NCBI GenBank assembly: GCA_045630965.1
Contig: JAZQTU010000034.1
Coordinates: 1-17,348 of the forward strand
DNA length: 17,348 nt
Reading direction: 5' to 3'
DNA from: HGM04593 sp045630965
GTDB taxonomy: Bacteria; Bacteroidota; Bacteroidia; Bacteroidales; Bacteroidaceae
Shown: piece after piece, positions 1 to 7,100 of the stretch
Numbering within the stretch: position 1 is the first letter of the stretch
How the letters are laid out: each line of letters opens with the position of its first letter
Translations under genes and position numbers: made by a program
The notes under the pieces: generated by a model
Database searches by the model: none
What the model saw: the letters and a program-made list of their open reading frames with translations, nothing else
What the model was told of the DNA's origin: nothing

Positions 1-72
1 TTTTTCTTCGTTCATCGAAACAAACAAAGACCGTTGTACTGCTTGTCTGTATGGAATGGTTTCAAGGATCAT
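1..72 (-). CDS. 5' end of a leftward gene, product unknown (partial)
   Basis: An open frame runs leftward off the window edge. Two in-frame ATG codons are possible: at 72 (giving 24 residues beginning MILETIPYRQ) and at 15 (giving only MNEEK). A near-perfect Bacteroidetes promoter at 118-148 points into it; with transcription starting near 110, the ATG at 72 leaves a leader of about 40 nt and the ATG at 15 one of about 95 nt. The gene is divergent from dnaG. Too few residues are present to name a product. Confidence 0.4.
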   Translation of the reverse strand, partial: MILETIPYRQAVQRSLFVSMNEEK

Positions 73-117
73 CTTGCTTGATCGGCAACGCAACTTGTTC
101 GTTCCCGAAAGCGAGTG

Positions 118-148
118 CAAAGGTAAGGCAAATTTTGAAACCTGCAAA
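118..148 (-). promoter_or_regulatory. Bacteroidetes-type promoter for the leftward edge gene
   Basis: On the minus strand the sequence reads TTTG (148-145), a spacer of exactly 19 nt, then TACCTTTG (125-118). This matches both boxes of the sigma-ABfr consensus TTTG-N19-TAnnTTTG without mismatch. Transcription would start near 110 and run off the left edge. Confidence 0.7.
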
Positions 149-298
149 CTATTAATAGGATTTTTTTCAAAAAAGTCGAGAAAAAATTATGCACACCACA
201 AAAGCATGTGCAATTATATTAAATCTCTAACAAAATTGATAAATATTTAGCAAAAACAGAACATTACCCAAACAACAGAAAAAAGAAAATGATTTTAT

Positions 299-329
299 TT
301 TGTACAACGGTTGCTTTGCCGTATCTTTA
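299..329 (+). promoter_or_regulatory. Promoter of dnaG
   Basis: TTTG (299-302), a 19-nt spacer and TATCTTTA (322-329) match the Bacteroidetes promoter consensus except for the last base. Transcription starting near 336 rules out the upstream ATG at 289 and supports the dnaG start at 355. Confidence 0.6.
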
Positions 330-354
330 CCGTAACAAATATATTAATAAGGTA

Positions 355-2379
355 ATGGCAGATTTCAACAATTCCAAATACTTGATTGACAGAGAAACCA
401 TTGAACGCATCCTTGACAGCGCAAAGATTGAAGAGGTTGTCGGGGAATTTGTCACACTCAAGAGAAGAGGCGTAAACCTGATTGGCCTATGCCCCTTCCA
501 TAACGAGAAAACTCCGTCATTTACCGTTTCACCCGCAAAAAACCTGTGCAAATGCTTTGGATGCGGCAAAGGAGGAAACCCGGTTCACTTCATAATGGAG
601 CATGAACAGCTCAGTTACCCCGACGCTTTGCGATGGCTGGCAAAAAAATATCACATCGAAATAAAGGAACGCGAAATGACCGACGAGGAGAAACGTGAGG
701 AGAGCATGCGCGAAAGCCTTTTTGTCATCAACCAATATGCACTGCAACATTTCACAGAGACATTACACAACAGCGATGAGGGGAAAGCTATAGGATTGAA
801 TTATTTCCATCATCGCGGATTACGTGACGAGACAATAAAGAAGTTCTGCCTTGGCTATTCACTCGAAAGACGTGATTCATTCGCAAAGACAGCCACTGCT
901 GCAGGATACAAGCCGGAACTCATAGCAAAGACAGGAGTTTGTTACAGCACCGAAGACGGCAGACTTCAAGACCGTTTTTGGGGGCGAGTAATATTTCCAG
1001 TACATACCATTTCGGGCAAGGTTGTTGCGTTCGGAGGAAGAATTCTGCAGAACAACCCAAAAGCTGCGAAATATGTCAACTCACCAGAGAGTGAAATTTA
1101 CCATAAGAGCGACCACCTATACGGACTCTACTTTTCAAAACAGGCGATAATACAGAAGGACCGCTGTATACTCGTCGAGGGATACCTTGATGTAATATCG
1201 ATGCACCAATCAGGGATAAAGAATGTAGTAGCATCATCTGGCACATCACTCACAACTAGTCAGATAAGACTGATACACCGTTTTACAAACAACGTCACCC
1301 TATTGTATGATGGCGATAAAGCCGGTATAAAGGCATCAATACGAGGTATTGACATGTTGCTCGAAGAGGGAATGAACATCAACGTAGTCCTTTTACCCGA
1401 GGGCGAAGACCCGGACAGTTTTGCCCAAAGCCATTCAACCGAAGAGGTAGAGCAGTATATAGAGCACAACAAAGTCGATTTCATACGCTTCAAGACAAAC
1501 CTATTGCTTGACGAAGTCGGAAACGACCCGGTCCGTCGCGCAGAGCTGACAGGAGATATTGCCAAAAGCATCGCTGTCGTCCCGAGCGATATTCTTAGGA
1601 GCGAATACATTAAGAGATGTAGCGAAATGCTCAATGTCGGCGAGGACATACTGGTAAAGGGAATCGCCAAGATACGCATGCAACGTGCCGAGGAGCATGA
1701 CAAACGCAATAACAAAGTTGAAGCAGAGGCTGCCGCTGGAACAGAAACAGAAAACGCTGTGAATGAGTTACAGAAAGATATTATAAACAGCTATAACAAC
1801 GCCCTACACCACAAGGAGAAAGCAATCATTCAGTTCCTGCTAAAGAACGGAAGCAAATTGTTACAAGTACCCGAAAACAAAGAGACTGGCACACCCTCCT
1901 TTACAGAAACCGTAATATCACATTTACACTACTCCTTTGAAGAAGACGGCATTGAAATATCCCATCCATTATATGCCAAAATATTCAAGGAGGCCGCCGA
2001 ACACATGAGCGATCAGGCGTTTAACCCGGAGAAGCATTTCATAGCACACCCTGATCATAAAATTTCGAGTCTCACAGCAGAACTGTGCGGCGAAAGATAC
2101 CTGCTCAGCAAATTCTTTACCGAACAAGGCAATGATGAGCGCAACGAACAGGCTGTTCTCTTTGAGCAAACGACACGCCTTGCAATTGCATATAAACTGA
2201 GCATTGTAGATGAAATGCTGAAAGAGACCATGGCTAGACTAAAAGCCCCTACAACAGCAGCTGACCCGAATGCATTACAGGAAGCCATGGAGGATTTCAA
2301 ATACCTCAAAGAGACACAAGGCGCACTTAATGACGTACTAAAAGGATACGGTTTCGGCAATGTTGCTCTAAACATTTAG
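355..2379 (+). CDS. dnaG: DNA primase DnaG
   Basis: DnaG synthesises the RNA primers for Okazaki fragments and acts with the replicative helicase at the fork. The product is 674 residues. The N-terminal CHC2 zinc-binding domain shows its ligands at C46, H49, C67 and C70. A primase core follows, with the TOPRIM acidic residues visible: E275 in LVEGYLDV and D319/D321 in YDGDKAG. The last ~230 residues are the less conserved helicase-interacting region. The start at 355 (MADFNN) was chosen over the longer frame from 289 because the predicted promoter lies between them and because the family normally begins just before the IDRETIERIL-type segment. The gene stands alone, divergent from the edge gene and convergent with the folE block. 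A hairpin spans its stop codon. Confidence 0.97.
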   Translation: MADFNNSKYLIDRETIERILDSAKIEEVVGEFVTLKRRGVNLIGLCPFHNEKTPSFTVSPAKNLCKCFGCGKGGNPVHFIMEHEQLSYPDALRWLAKKYHIEIKEREMTDEEKREESMRESLFVINQYALQHFTETLHNSDEGKAIGLNYFHHRGLRDETIKKFCLGYSLERRDSFAKTATAAGYKPELIAKTGVCYSTEDGRLQDRFWGRVIFPVHTISGKVVAFGGRILQNNPKAAKYVNSPESEIYHKSDHLYGLYFSKQAIIQKDRCILVEGYLDVISMHQSGIKNVVASSGTSLTTSQIRLIHRFTNNVTLLYDGDKAGIKASIRGIDMLLEEGMNINVVLLPEGEDPDSFAQSHSTEEVEQYIEHNKVDFIRFKTNLLLDEVGNDPVRRAELTGDIAKSIAVVPSDILRSEYIKRCSEMLNVGEDILVKGIAKIRMQRAEEHDKRNNKVEAEAAAGTETENAVNELQKDIINSYNNALHHKEKAIIQFLLKNGSKLLQVPENKETGTPSFTETVISHLHYSFEEDGIEISHPLYAKIFKEAAEHMSDQAFNPEKHFIAHPDHKISSLTAELCGERYLLSKFFTEQGNDERNEQAVLFEQTTRLAIAYKLSIVDEMLKETMARLKAPTTAADPNALQEAMEDFKYLKETQGALNDVLKGYGFGNVALNI

Positions 2380-2384
2380 AGCAA
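2363..2384 (+). terminator. Hairpin spanning the dnaG stop codon
   Basis: TTGCTCTAAA (2363-2372) and TTTAGAGCAA (2375-2384) are perfect inverted repeats with a 2-nt centre; the stop codon TAG (2377-2379) lies in the right arm. The bases after it (TTCTCC) are only weakly T-rich. It may act as a terminator or as a 3'-end stabilising hairpin for the dnaG mRNA. Confidence 0.5.
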
Positions 2385-2429
2385 TTCTCCGGCAACAAGA
2401 AGCAACGTAAGACGAATATCACGCGCGCG

Positions 2430-2445
2430 TATATTAATAAGGTAA
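2430..2445. repeat. 16-nt exact direct repeat, second copy (first at 340-355)
   Basis: The 16 bases TATATTAATAAGGTAA occur at 340-355, ending on the A of the dnaG start codon, and again at 2430-2445 just before the convergent terminator. The two copies bracket dnaG in the same orientation. Flanking bases differ. No function is known to me; AT-rich chance similarity is possible. Confidence 0.5.
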
Positions 2446-2447
2446 AA

Positions 2448-2471
2448 CAGGTCGCACAAATGTGCGACCTG
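2448..2471 (-). terminator. Intrinsic terminator of the folE block (possibly bidirectional)
   Basis: Perfect 11-bp inverted repeat, CAGGTCGCACA (2448-2458) and TGTGCGACCTG (2461-2471), with a 2-nt centre. On the minus strand the stem is followed directly by TTTTACC, the expected U tract for transcripts coming from folE. In the plus direction the trailing sequence is weaker, so termination of dnaG transcripts here is less certain. Confidence 0.8.
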
Positions 2472-2518
2472 CCTTATTTCCAACGGTTATTCCTAACCCC
2501 GACACACAGTCGGATGCA

Positions 2519-3097
2519 TCATCTGTTACGCAAAAGGTTCATGAACTCCTCACGGGTCTTGGCCTGATTGAAGGCTCCGCAGAAATCGGATGTAGTAGTA
2601 ACGGAATTCTGTTTCTTCACACCTCGCATCTGCATACAGAGATGCTGTGCCTCGACCACAACCATAACACCAAGTGGATTGAGCGTCTTTTGGATACACT
2701 CTTTAATCTGCAATGTCATCCTCTCCTGCACCTGAAGACGTCGGGAAAAGACCTCGACGACACGGGCAATCTTGCTCAAACCTGTTATATATCCATTAGG
2801 GATATACGCAACATGCACCTTTCCAAAGAAGGGCAATATGTGATGTTCGCACAAAGAATAGAAATCAATATCCTTGACTATAACCATCTGGCTATAGTCT
2901 TCCTTGAACATTGCCGCACGAAGTATTGCTTCAGGATCCTCATTATACCCCGATGTTGTATCAAGTATTGCACGCGCAACACGTTCGGGAGTCTTCAACA
3001 ACCCCTCACGGCCGGTATCCTCACCTATAAGCCCAAGCATTTTACTGCAACACTCCTTCAACCCTTCGATACGGGTTTCCTTCTCATCCATGTTCAT
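2519..3097 (-). CDS. folE: GTP cyclohydrolase I FolE
   Basis: This enzyme converts GTP to 7,8-dihydroneopterin triphosphate, the first step of folate synthesis and, where the pathway exists, of queuosine synthesis. The product is 192 residues, a usual length for the bacterial type I enzyme. The zinc site is visible as C83, H85 and H86 in SLCEHHILPF, with C154 in HLCMQMRG. Other family signatures are LLKTPERVA (34-42) and the GLSKIARVV segment (106-114). Two start codons two residues apart (3097 and 3091) cannot be separated by eye. It is the last gene of the leftward block, 4 nt after the SPOR gene, and is followed by a strong terminator. The type I, zinc-dependent family is clear. Confidence 0.97.
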   Translation of the reverse strand: MNMDEKETRIEGLKECCSKMLGLIGEDTGREGLLKTPERVARAILDTTSGYNEDPEAILRAAMFKEDYSQMVIVKDIDFYSLCEHHILPFFGKVHVAYIPNGYITGLSKIARVVEVFSRRLQVQERMTLQIKECIQKTLNPLGVMVVVEAQHLCMQMRGVKKQNSVTTTSDFCGAFNQAKTREEFMNLLRNR

Positions 3098-3101
3098 AAT
3101 A

Positions 3102-3545
3102 TCAATAAGGCAGGTTAATCATACATTTCTTTACAGAAATCTCCTTAAACTTGCGGGTAGCCTTGAGCCTATACATTACAGCCTCAGCCTCTTCGCGTGT
3201 ACGGTAATCACCATACAGACATGAACGGATAGGCGGCTCAAATACCACATAAACCTCGGAACCCGGAAACTTTGTACGCATATAGTCAGCCATGGCATTA
3301 GCCTCATCACGAGCCTGACGAGAATTATTGCCGGAATAAACCATAACACGATACCCTTCGACTTCGGGAGTCTTGCCATCTATAGTAACCATAGACCCCA
3401 TAAGGTCAAAAAGACGCGCAGGCTGGTTCACCTTGACATGCCCCTGCCCCGGCATTTCCGCTTCGAGTTCATGAACAATGTTGTTCTGCGCCTTAACAAC
3501 AAAGGCACAGAACAGCATTGACATTATTATAACTATTCGCTTCAT
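3102..3545 (-). CDS. SPOR domain-containing secreted protein
   Basis: 147 residues. Residues 1-19 form a typical signal peptide (basic start, hydrophobic core IVIIMSMLFCAFVV, cleavage expected after KAQ). The C-terminal half (about 63-145) has the SPOR-like pattern: GYRVMVYSG, then an ARDEANAMA helix, a FEPPIRSCLYGDYRTREEA segment and a final KEISVKK strand. SPOR domains bind denuded peptidoglycan glycan strands, often at division sites, so a periplasmic envelope role is inferred. It lies between tpiA (4 nt gap) and folE (4 nt gap); this gene order is one I associate with Bacteroides genomes. Exact function is unknown. Confidence 0.85.
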   Translation of the reverse strand: MKRIVIIMSMLFCAFVVKAQNNIVHELEAEMPGQGHVKVNQPARLFDLMGSMVTIDGKTPEVEGYRVMVYSGNNSRQARDEANAMADYMRTKFPGSEVYVVFEPPIRSCLYGDYRTREEAEAVMYRLKATRKFKEISVKKCMINLPY

Positions 3546-3549
3546 TCAA

Positions 3550-4308
3550 TTATTTGAAAGCATCGATGATACCCTTGAAGTCTGCAACCTTGAGAGCTGC
3601 ACCACCGATAAGACCACCATCCACGTTAGGATTTGCGAAAAGTTCCTTTGCATTGCTTGGCTTGCAGCTACCGCCATAGAGGATTGATGTATTCTCAGCA
3701 ACCTCATTGCCATACTTCTCAGCAATTGTTGAGCGGATATAAGCGTGGATTTCTTCAGCCTGCTCAGGTGTAGCGGTCAAACCTGTACCGATAGCCCATA
3801 CTGGCTCGTATGCAAGGATAATCTTTGAGAAATCCTCAGCAGAAAGGTCATAGAGAGAACCAGCAAGCTGCTCATAAACAACCTGGTTCTGGATACCCTG
3901 ATTACGCTCCTCAAGCACCTCGCCGATGCAGAAGATAGGAGTCAAACCGTTAGCAAGAGCAAGCTGTACCTTCTCCTTGAGAATTTCAGCAGTCTCACCA
4001 TAGTATGCACGACGCTCTGAGTGACCAAGGATAACATATTTAGCACCAGTAGATGCTACCATAGATGCAGAAACCTCACCTGTATAAGCACCAGAAACCT
4101 TGTCTGCACAGTTCTCTGCACCAACGCCGATTATAGCCTCATCAACGATAGGAGTTACAGAAGCAAGGTGAATGAATGGAGTACAGATTACTACATCACA
4201 ATTTGGTTTGTCGGCTGTCAAAGCCTCGTTGAGCTCCTTTGCAAGAGCGATACCTTCCTGAAGATTCATGTTCATCTTCCAGTTACCGGCAACAATGTTC
4301 TTTCTCAT
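3550..4308 (-). CDS. tpiA: Triosephosphate isomerase TpiA
   Basis: Interconverts dihydroxyacetone phosphate and glyceraldehyde 3-phosphate in glycolysis and gluconeogenesis; cytoplasmic dimer in the family. 252 residues, normal length. Catalytic residues are visible: K11 in GNWKMN, H96 in ILGHSERR and E168 in AYEPVWAIGTG. The phosphate-binding YGGS (211-214) and GGLIGGAAL (231-239) segments are intact. The usual AQN motif near residue 64 reads AEN here, which I recall as common in Bacteroides relatives. It is fourth in the leftward block, 31 nt after the BT_3928-like gene, and 4 nt before the SPOR gene. No promoter of its own was found in the 31-nt gap. Confidence 0.98.
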   Translation of the reverse strand: MRKNIVAGNWKMNMNLQEGIALAKELNEALTADKPNCDVVICTPFIHLASVTPIVDEAIIGVGAENCADKVSGAYTGEVSASMVASTGAKYVILGHSERRAYYGETAEILKEKVQLALANGLTPIFCIGEVLEERNQGIQNQVVYEQLAGSLYDLSAEDFSKIILAYEPVWAIGTGLTATPEQAEEIHAYIRSTIAEKYGNEVAENTSILYGGSCKPSNAKELFANPNVDGGLIGGAALKVADFKGIIDAFK

Positions 4309-4339
4309 TTTGTTAAAATTTAATGGTTTATATTAAATG

Positions 4340-5632
4340 TTATGTGTTAATAGATTCTGTTTCATCAACATTTTTCTTTTGACGTTTCCGTGCAGCCAGC
4401 AGATCTATCAATGAAATCACTGCTAGTGGCAATACAAAAACAAATATCCAGAAGTATATTCCGGGAATTCCCAAGACTTCAGCCTTCGCCCTACTTTCAA
4501 CAGTATCAAGCGACATCATCCGCTCCCATTCCGGTAGGTTCTCAACATTCCATTTACCGGCAATGACACCGTCATTCAGGACCATCACCCCAGGATTGGC
4601 ACGTGTAATGGTACGCAACATCATATTGTCAGCCCAATATATCGGATATTCAGCACCTGTACGCTTACGCCACAAAGCAATCTCATCTTCATTTGATGAT
4701 GTTGCGGCAAAAAACGATATATTATTTTCCAAGCAATAGTCATAAAGATCATTAATCTTGTCGACACGCCCGACTGACGCATCTTCCAGCATCTCGGAAA
4801 GCATAATACACACAAAACCGGTATCAGCAAGTATATCCTCCGAGACATCATAGTCGTTTTCCCAATCCAGTATGGAGAAATCACCGACAAGAGGCTTTAC
4901 ACCCTCCTCCACAAGTTCCGGACGACTTTCAACAAATGTCCAGGTCTCATCGGGCAGACTATCCTGCGCAAATTCGCGAAGTTCTCCATTCCTTTCGTAG
5001 GTAAAGACCGTTTTATACACATCACTCTTACCCTGAACAAGTTCACGCAAATCCTTTCCTACAGCATAGCTACGGAAATCGAGTACCGGCACATAAGAAA
5101 GGGATATTCCCTCCACAAACGATACATAAGAGACCGCAAACAGCACCACCGCCCAACGGCTTCTTGAACTTATGCTGCATACAAAACGTCTGCGCCCGAG
5201 GAATACGATTATGGCAAGAAGCATAAGGAAAAGGTTCTTCAGGAACGATAGCCAATTGGACATCTCAAGAGCATCCCCGAAACAGCCACAATCATCCACA
5301 GGATTTGCTATAGCAACATACAGCGTAAACGGAGTAAAGAAGACGAACAGGAAGAACACCACAGTCGCAATGAACCTGCGATATACTCCCATGAAAAGGA
5401 ACACTCCTATAAGGAATTCCATTGCTGCAAGCATTATCGCAAAGAAGAGCAACCAATCGTTAGAGAAGACATCGATAGAGAAAGCTTCGGCATACTCCTG
5501 CAGTTTGTACATGGTTCCCTTGGGGTCAACGGCTTTTACAAAACCCGACAACACCAGAACCAATGCCAACACAACACGACAGATGTTCGTTGAAATTGTA
5601 TAGAAAATACTTTTTTTATTCCGCGAGCCCAT
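4340..5632 (-). CDS. BT_3928-like MauE/DoxX membrane protein with C-terminal soluble domain
   Basis: 430 residues. The N-terminal part is a four-helix MauE/DoxX-type membrane domain (hydrophobic segments about 18-36, 60-81, 86-110 and 130-146) carrying the DCGCFGD motif at 114-120. A further hydrophobic segment (about 160-178) leads to a long extracytoplasmic stretch (about 180-388) that looks thioredoxin-like in its later part (NISFFAATSS, then a PGVMVLNDG strand-turn), but I see no CxxC pair in it. A last membrane helix lies at about 390-412, followed by a basic tail. MauE relatives take part in thiol/disulfide chemistry of exported proteins; the role here is unproven. The family is named in databases after the B. 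thetaiotaomicron member. It overlaps the end of the DUF1599 gene by 17 nt, suggesting translational coupling. Confidence 0.85.
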   Translation of the reverse strand: MGSRNKKSIFYTISTNICRVVLALVLVLSGFVKAVDPKGTMYKLQEYAEAFSIDVFSNDWLLFFAIMLAAMEFLIGVFLFMGVYRRFIATVVFFLFVFFTPFTLYVAIANPVDDCGCFGDALEMSNWLSFLKNLFLMLLAIIVFLGRRRFVCSISSRSRWAVVLFAVSYVSFVEGISLSYVPVLDFRSYAVGKDLRELVQGKSDVYKTVFTYERNGELREFAQDSLPDETWTFVESRPELVEEGVKPLVGDFSILDWENDYDVSEDILADTGFVCIMLSEMLEDASVGRVDKINDLYDYCLENNISFFAATSSNEDEIALWRKRTGAEYPIYWADNMMLRTITRANPGVMVLNDGVIAGKWNVENLPEWERMMSLDTVESRAKAEVLGIPGIYFWIFVFVLPLAVISLIDLLAARKRQKKNVDETESINT

Positions 5633-6161
5633 TCTTTATAAGACCGAAAACAGCATAGTTTATCATGTCCATATAATTTGCATCAACACCTTCAGAGACC
5701 TTAGTCTCACCACCAAGCTCCTCTATTTGCTTAGTACGCCATATCTTTGTCAGTATGAGGTCGGTATACGAAGTTGTTCTCATTCCACGCCATGCTTCAT
5801 TGTAGTCATGGTTTTTCTTTTTCATCAACTCCAGAGTCATCAGAGCCTTCTTGTCATAGAGAGCCATGGCCTCGTCTGCAGTAATATCACAACTGTCGGA
5901 ATATCCCAAGTCAAGCTGCACAAGAGATATAAGACCATAGTTCACAATTCCTATCAATTCAGAATTTATATCTTCACCGACAAGGTTTTCAGCACCGGTC
6001 TCAAGAGTGCGGATACGCTTTGCCTTGATAAAGATCTGGTCTGTGAGCGATTCCGGACGCATAATTCTCCATGATGCTCCGTAATCATATAACTTCTTGC
6101 TGAAAAGTTCGCGACAGATTGACAAAACCGTCTCAAACTGTTTATTTGTATTATTTGCCAT
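5616..6161 (-). CDS. DUF1599 protein with an internal duplication
   Basis: 181 residues from the chosen start at 6161 (MANNTNKQF), 10 nt after the glycosyltransferase stop; a longer frame from 6212 would overlap that gene and begins with an unconserved basic segment. The protein consists of two tandem copies of one unit: residues about 22-81 and 114-175. Both share a DYxxxWRxMR-type core (YDYGASWRIMR; HDYNEAWRGMR), then S-x-TD, a K-x-R helix ending near LE/EE, and a late NYG/NYA helix. This duplicated pattern identifies DUF1599, which I recall being linked with nucleotide modification associated domains; no activity is established. It sits in the same block as the glycosyltransferase and the MauE-like protein, an association I recall from other Bacteroidales. 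Confidence 0.85.
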   Translation of the reverse strand: MANNTNKQFETVLSICRELFSKKLYDYGASWRIMRPESLTDQIFIKAKRIRTLETGAENLVGEDINSELIGIVNYGLISLVQLDLGYSDSCDITADEAMALYDKKALMTLELMKKKNHDYNEAWRGMRTTSYTDLILTKIWRTKQIEELGGETKVSEGVDANYMDMINYAVFGLIKNGLAE

Positions 6162-6171
6162 TATATCAATT

Positions 6172-6921
6172 TTATTTTTTCTTCTGGGGATATTTACGAA
6201 ACCAGCTGCCAACCTTCAGTTTTACCACTCCGAACAAAGCTTCACTGAAGATGCCTCCACTCATCTTTGAAGTACCAAGAGCACGGTTTACGAAAATCAC
6301 AGGAACTTCCTTTATCTTAAAACCACACTTGTATGTTGTGAACTTCATCTCAATCTGGAATGCATAGCCCTTAAAACGGATCTTGTCAAGATCAATTGTT
6401 TCAAGAACCTCCCTGCGATAGCAATTGAAACCAGCAGTAGTATCAAAAACCGGCAGACGGGTTATAAAGCGCACGTACTTTGACGCGAAATACGACATCA
6501 ACACTCTGCCCATTGGCCAATTGACAACGTTCACACCCGATACATAACGGCTGCCGACAGAAAGGTCGTAACCGTCATTTGCACATGCAGAATAAAGCAG
6601 AGGGACATCGGCCGGATTATGGGAAAAGTCCGCATCCATCTCGAATATATATTCATACCCATGCTCCAGAGCCCATTTGAAGCCAGCAATATACGCTGTA
6701 CCTAGCCCCAATTTGCCTGAACGCTCTATGATATTCACCCTACCGGGAAAAACCTCCATCATGGATTTGACAATAGCCGCAGTACCATCCGGAGAGCCGT
6801 CATCAACGACAAGGACATCAAAATCGTGCTCAAGACGCATCAAGGCACGTATCATATTTTCTATATTCTCCTTCTCGTTGTAGGTAGGAATTATTATAAC
6901 ACTATCACTCTGCATACTCAT
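6172..6921 (-). CDS. Polyprenol monophosphomannose synthase-like GT2 glycosyltransferase
   Basis: 249 residues of the GT-A fold, family 2. It probably transfers a sugar from a nucleotide donor to a polyprenyl phosphate carrier at the cytoplasmic face of the membrane. Motifs: IIIPTYNEKENI (9-20), the nucleotide-binding DDGSPDGT (40-47), the metal-binding DADFSHNP (96-103), GSRYVSG (123-129), QIEM (189-192) and a late NRALGTSKMS stretch typical of dolichol-phosphate mannose synthase relatives. There is no C-terminal membrane domain, so it is the short soluble or peripheral type. The sugar (mannose or another hexose) cannot be read from sequence. First gene of the leftward block; a promoter lies directly upstream. 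Starts at 6921 and 6915 are both possible. Confidence 0.9.
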   Translation of the reverse strand: MSMQSDSVIIIPTYNEKENIENMIRALMRLEHDFDVLVVDDGSPDGTAAIVKSMMEVFPGRVNIIERSGKLGLGTAYIAGFKWALEHGYEYIFEMDADFSHNPADVPLLYSACANDGYDLSVGSRYVSGVNVVNWPMGRVLMSYFASKYVRFITRLPVFDTTAGFNCYRREVLETIDLDKIRFKGYAFQIEMKFTTYKCGFKIKEVPVIFVNRALGTSKMSGGIFSEALFGVVKLKVGSWFRKYPQKKK

Positions 6922-6940
6922 AAATTATCTCAAAACACCA

Positions 6941-6972
6941 CAAAGGTAAAAGAAAAAGGAAAAAATTTCAAA
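6941..6972 (-). promoter_or_regulatory. Promoter of the six-gene leftward block
   Basis: On the minus strand, TTTG (6972-6969), a 20-nt spacer and TACCTTTG (6948-6941) match the Bacteroidetes consensus. The start site would be near 6934, leaving a leader of only 12-20 nt for the glycosyltransferase. No other good promoter was found inside the block, so it may be transcribed as one unit to the terminator at 2448-2471. Confidence 0.7.
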
Positions 6973-7100
6973 TAATAAATCCGAATATTAATTAATAATA
7001 TATAAATATCTTTTATTTAAAAGCAACAACATGCCCACAAAGAGTAAAATCTCATTTTTTATCATTATCTTCGCACCGAATTCAACAAACAGAAGAGACT

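Noticed and set aside
56..250. 64-residue frame before dnaG
   Set aside because: Overlaps the antisense promoter at 118-148, has no promoter of its own and low-complexity, AT-driven content.
1260..1715. 151-residue minus-strand frame inside dnaG
   Set aside because: Ser-rich shadow of the dnaG frame without recognisable domain or promoter.
2462..3118. 218-residue plus-strand frame opposite folE
   Set aside because: Shadow of folE; the minus-strand protein carries the full set of GTP cyclohydrolase I motifs.
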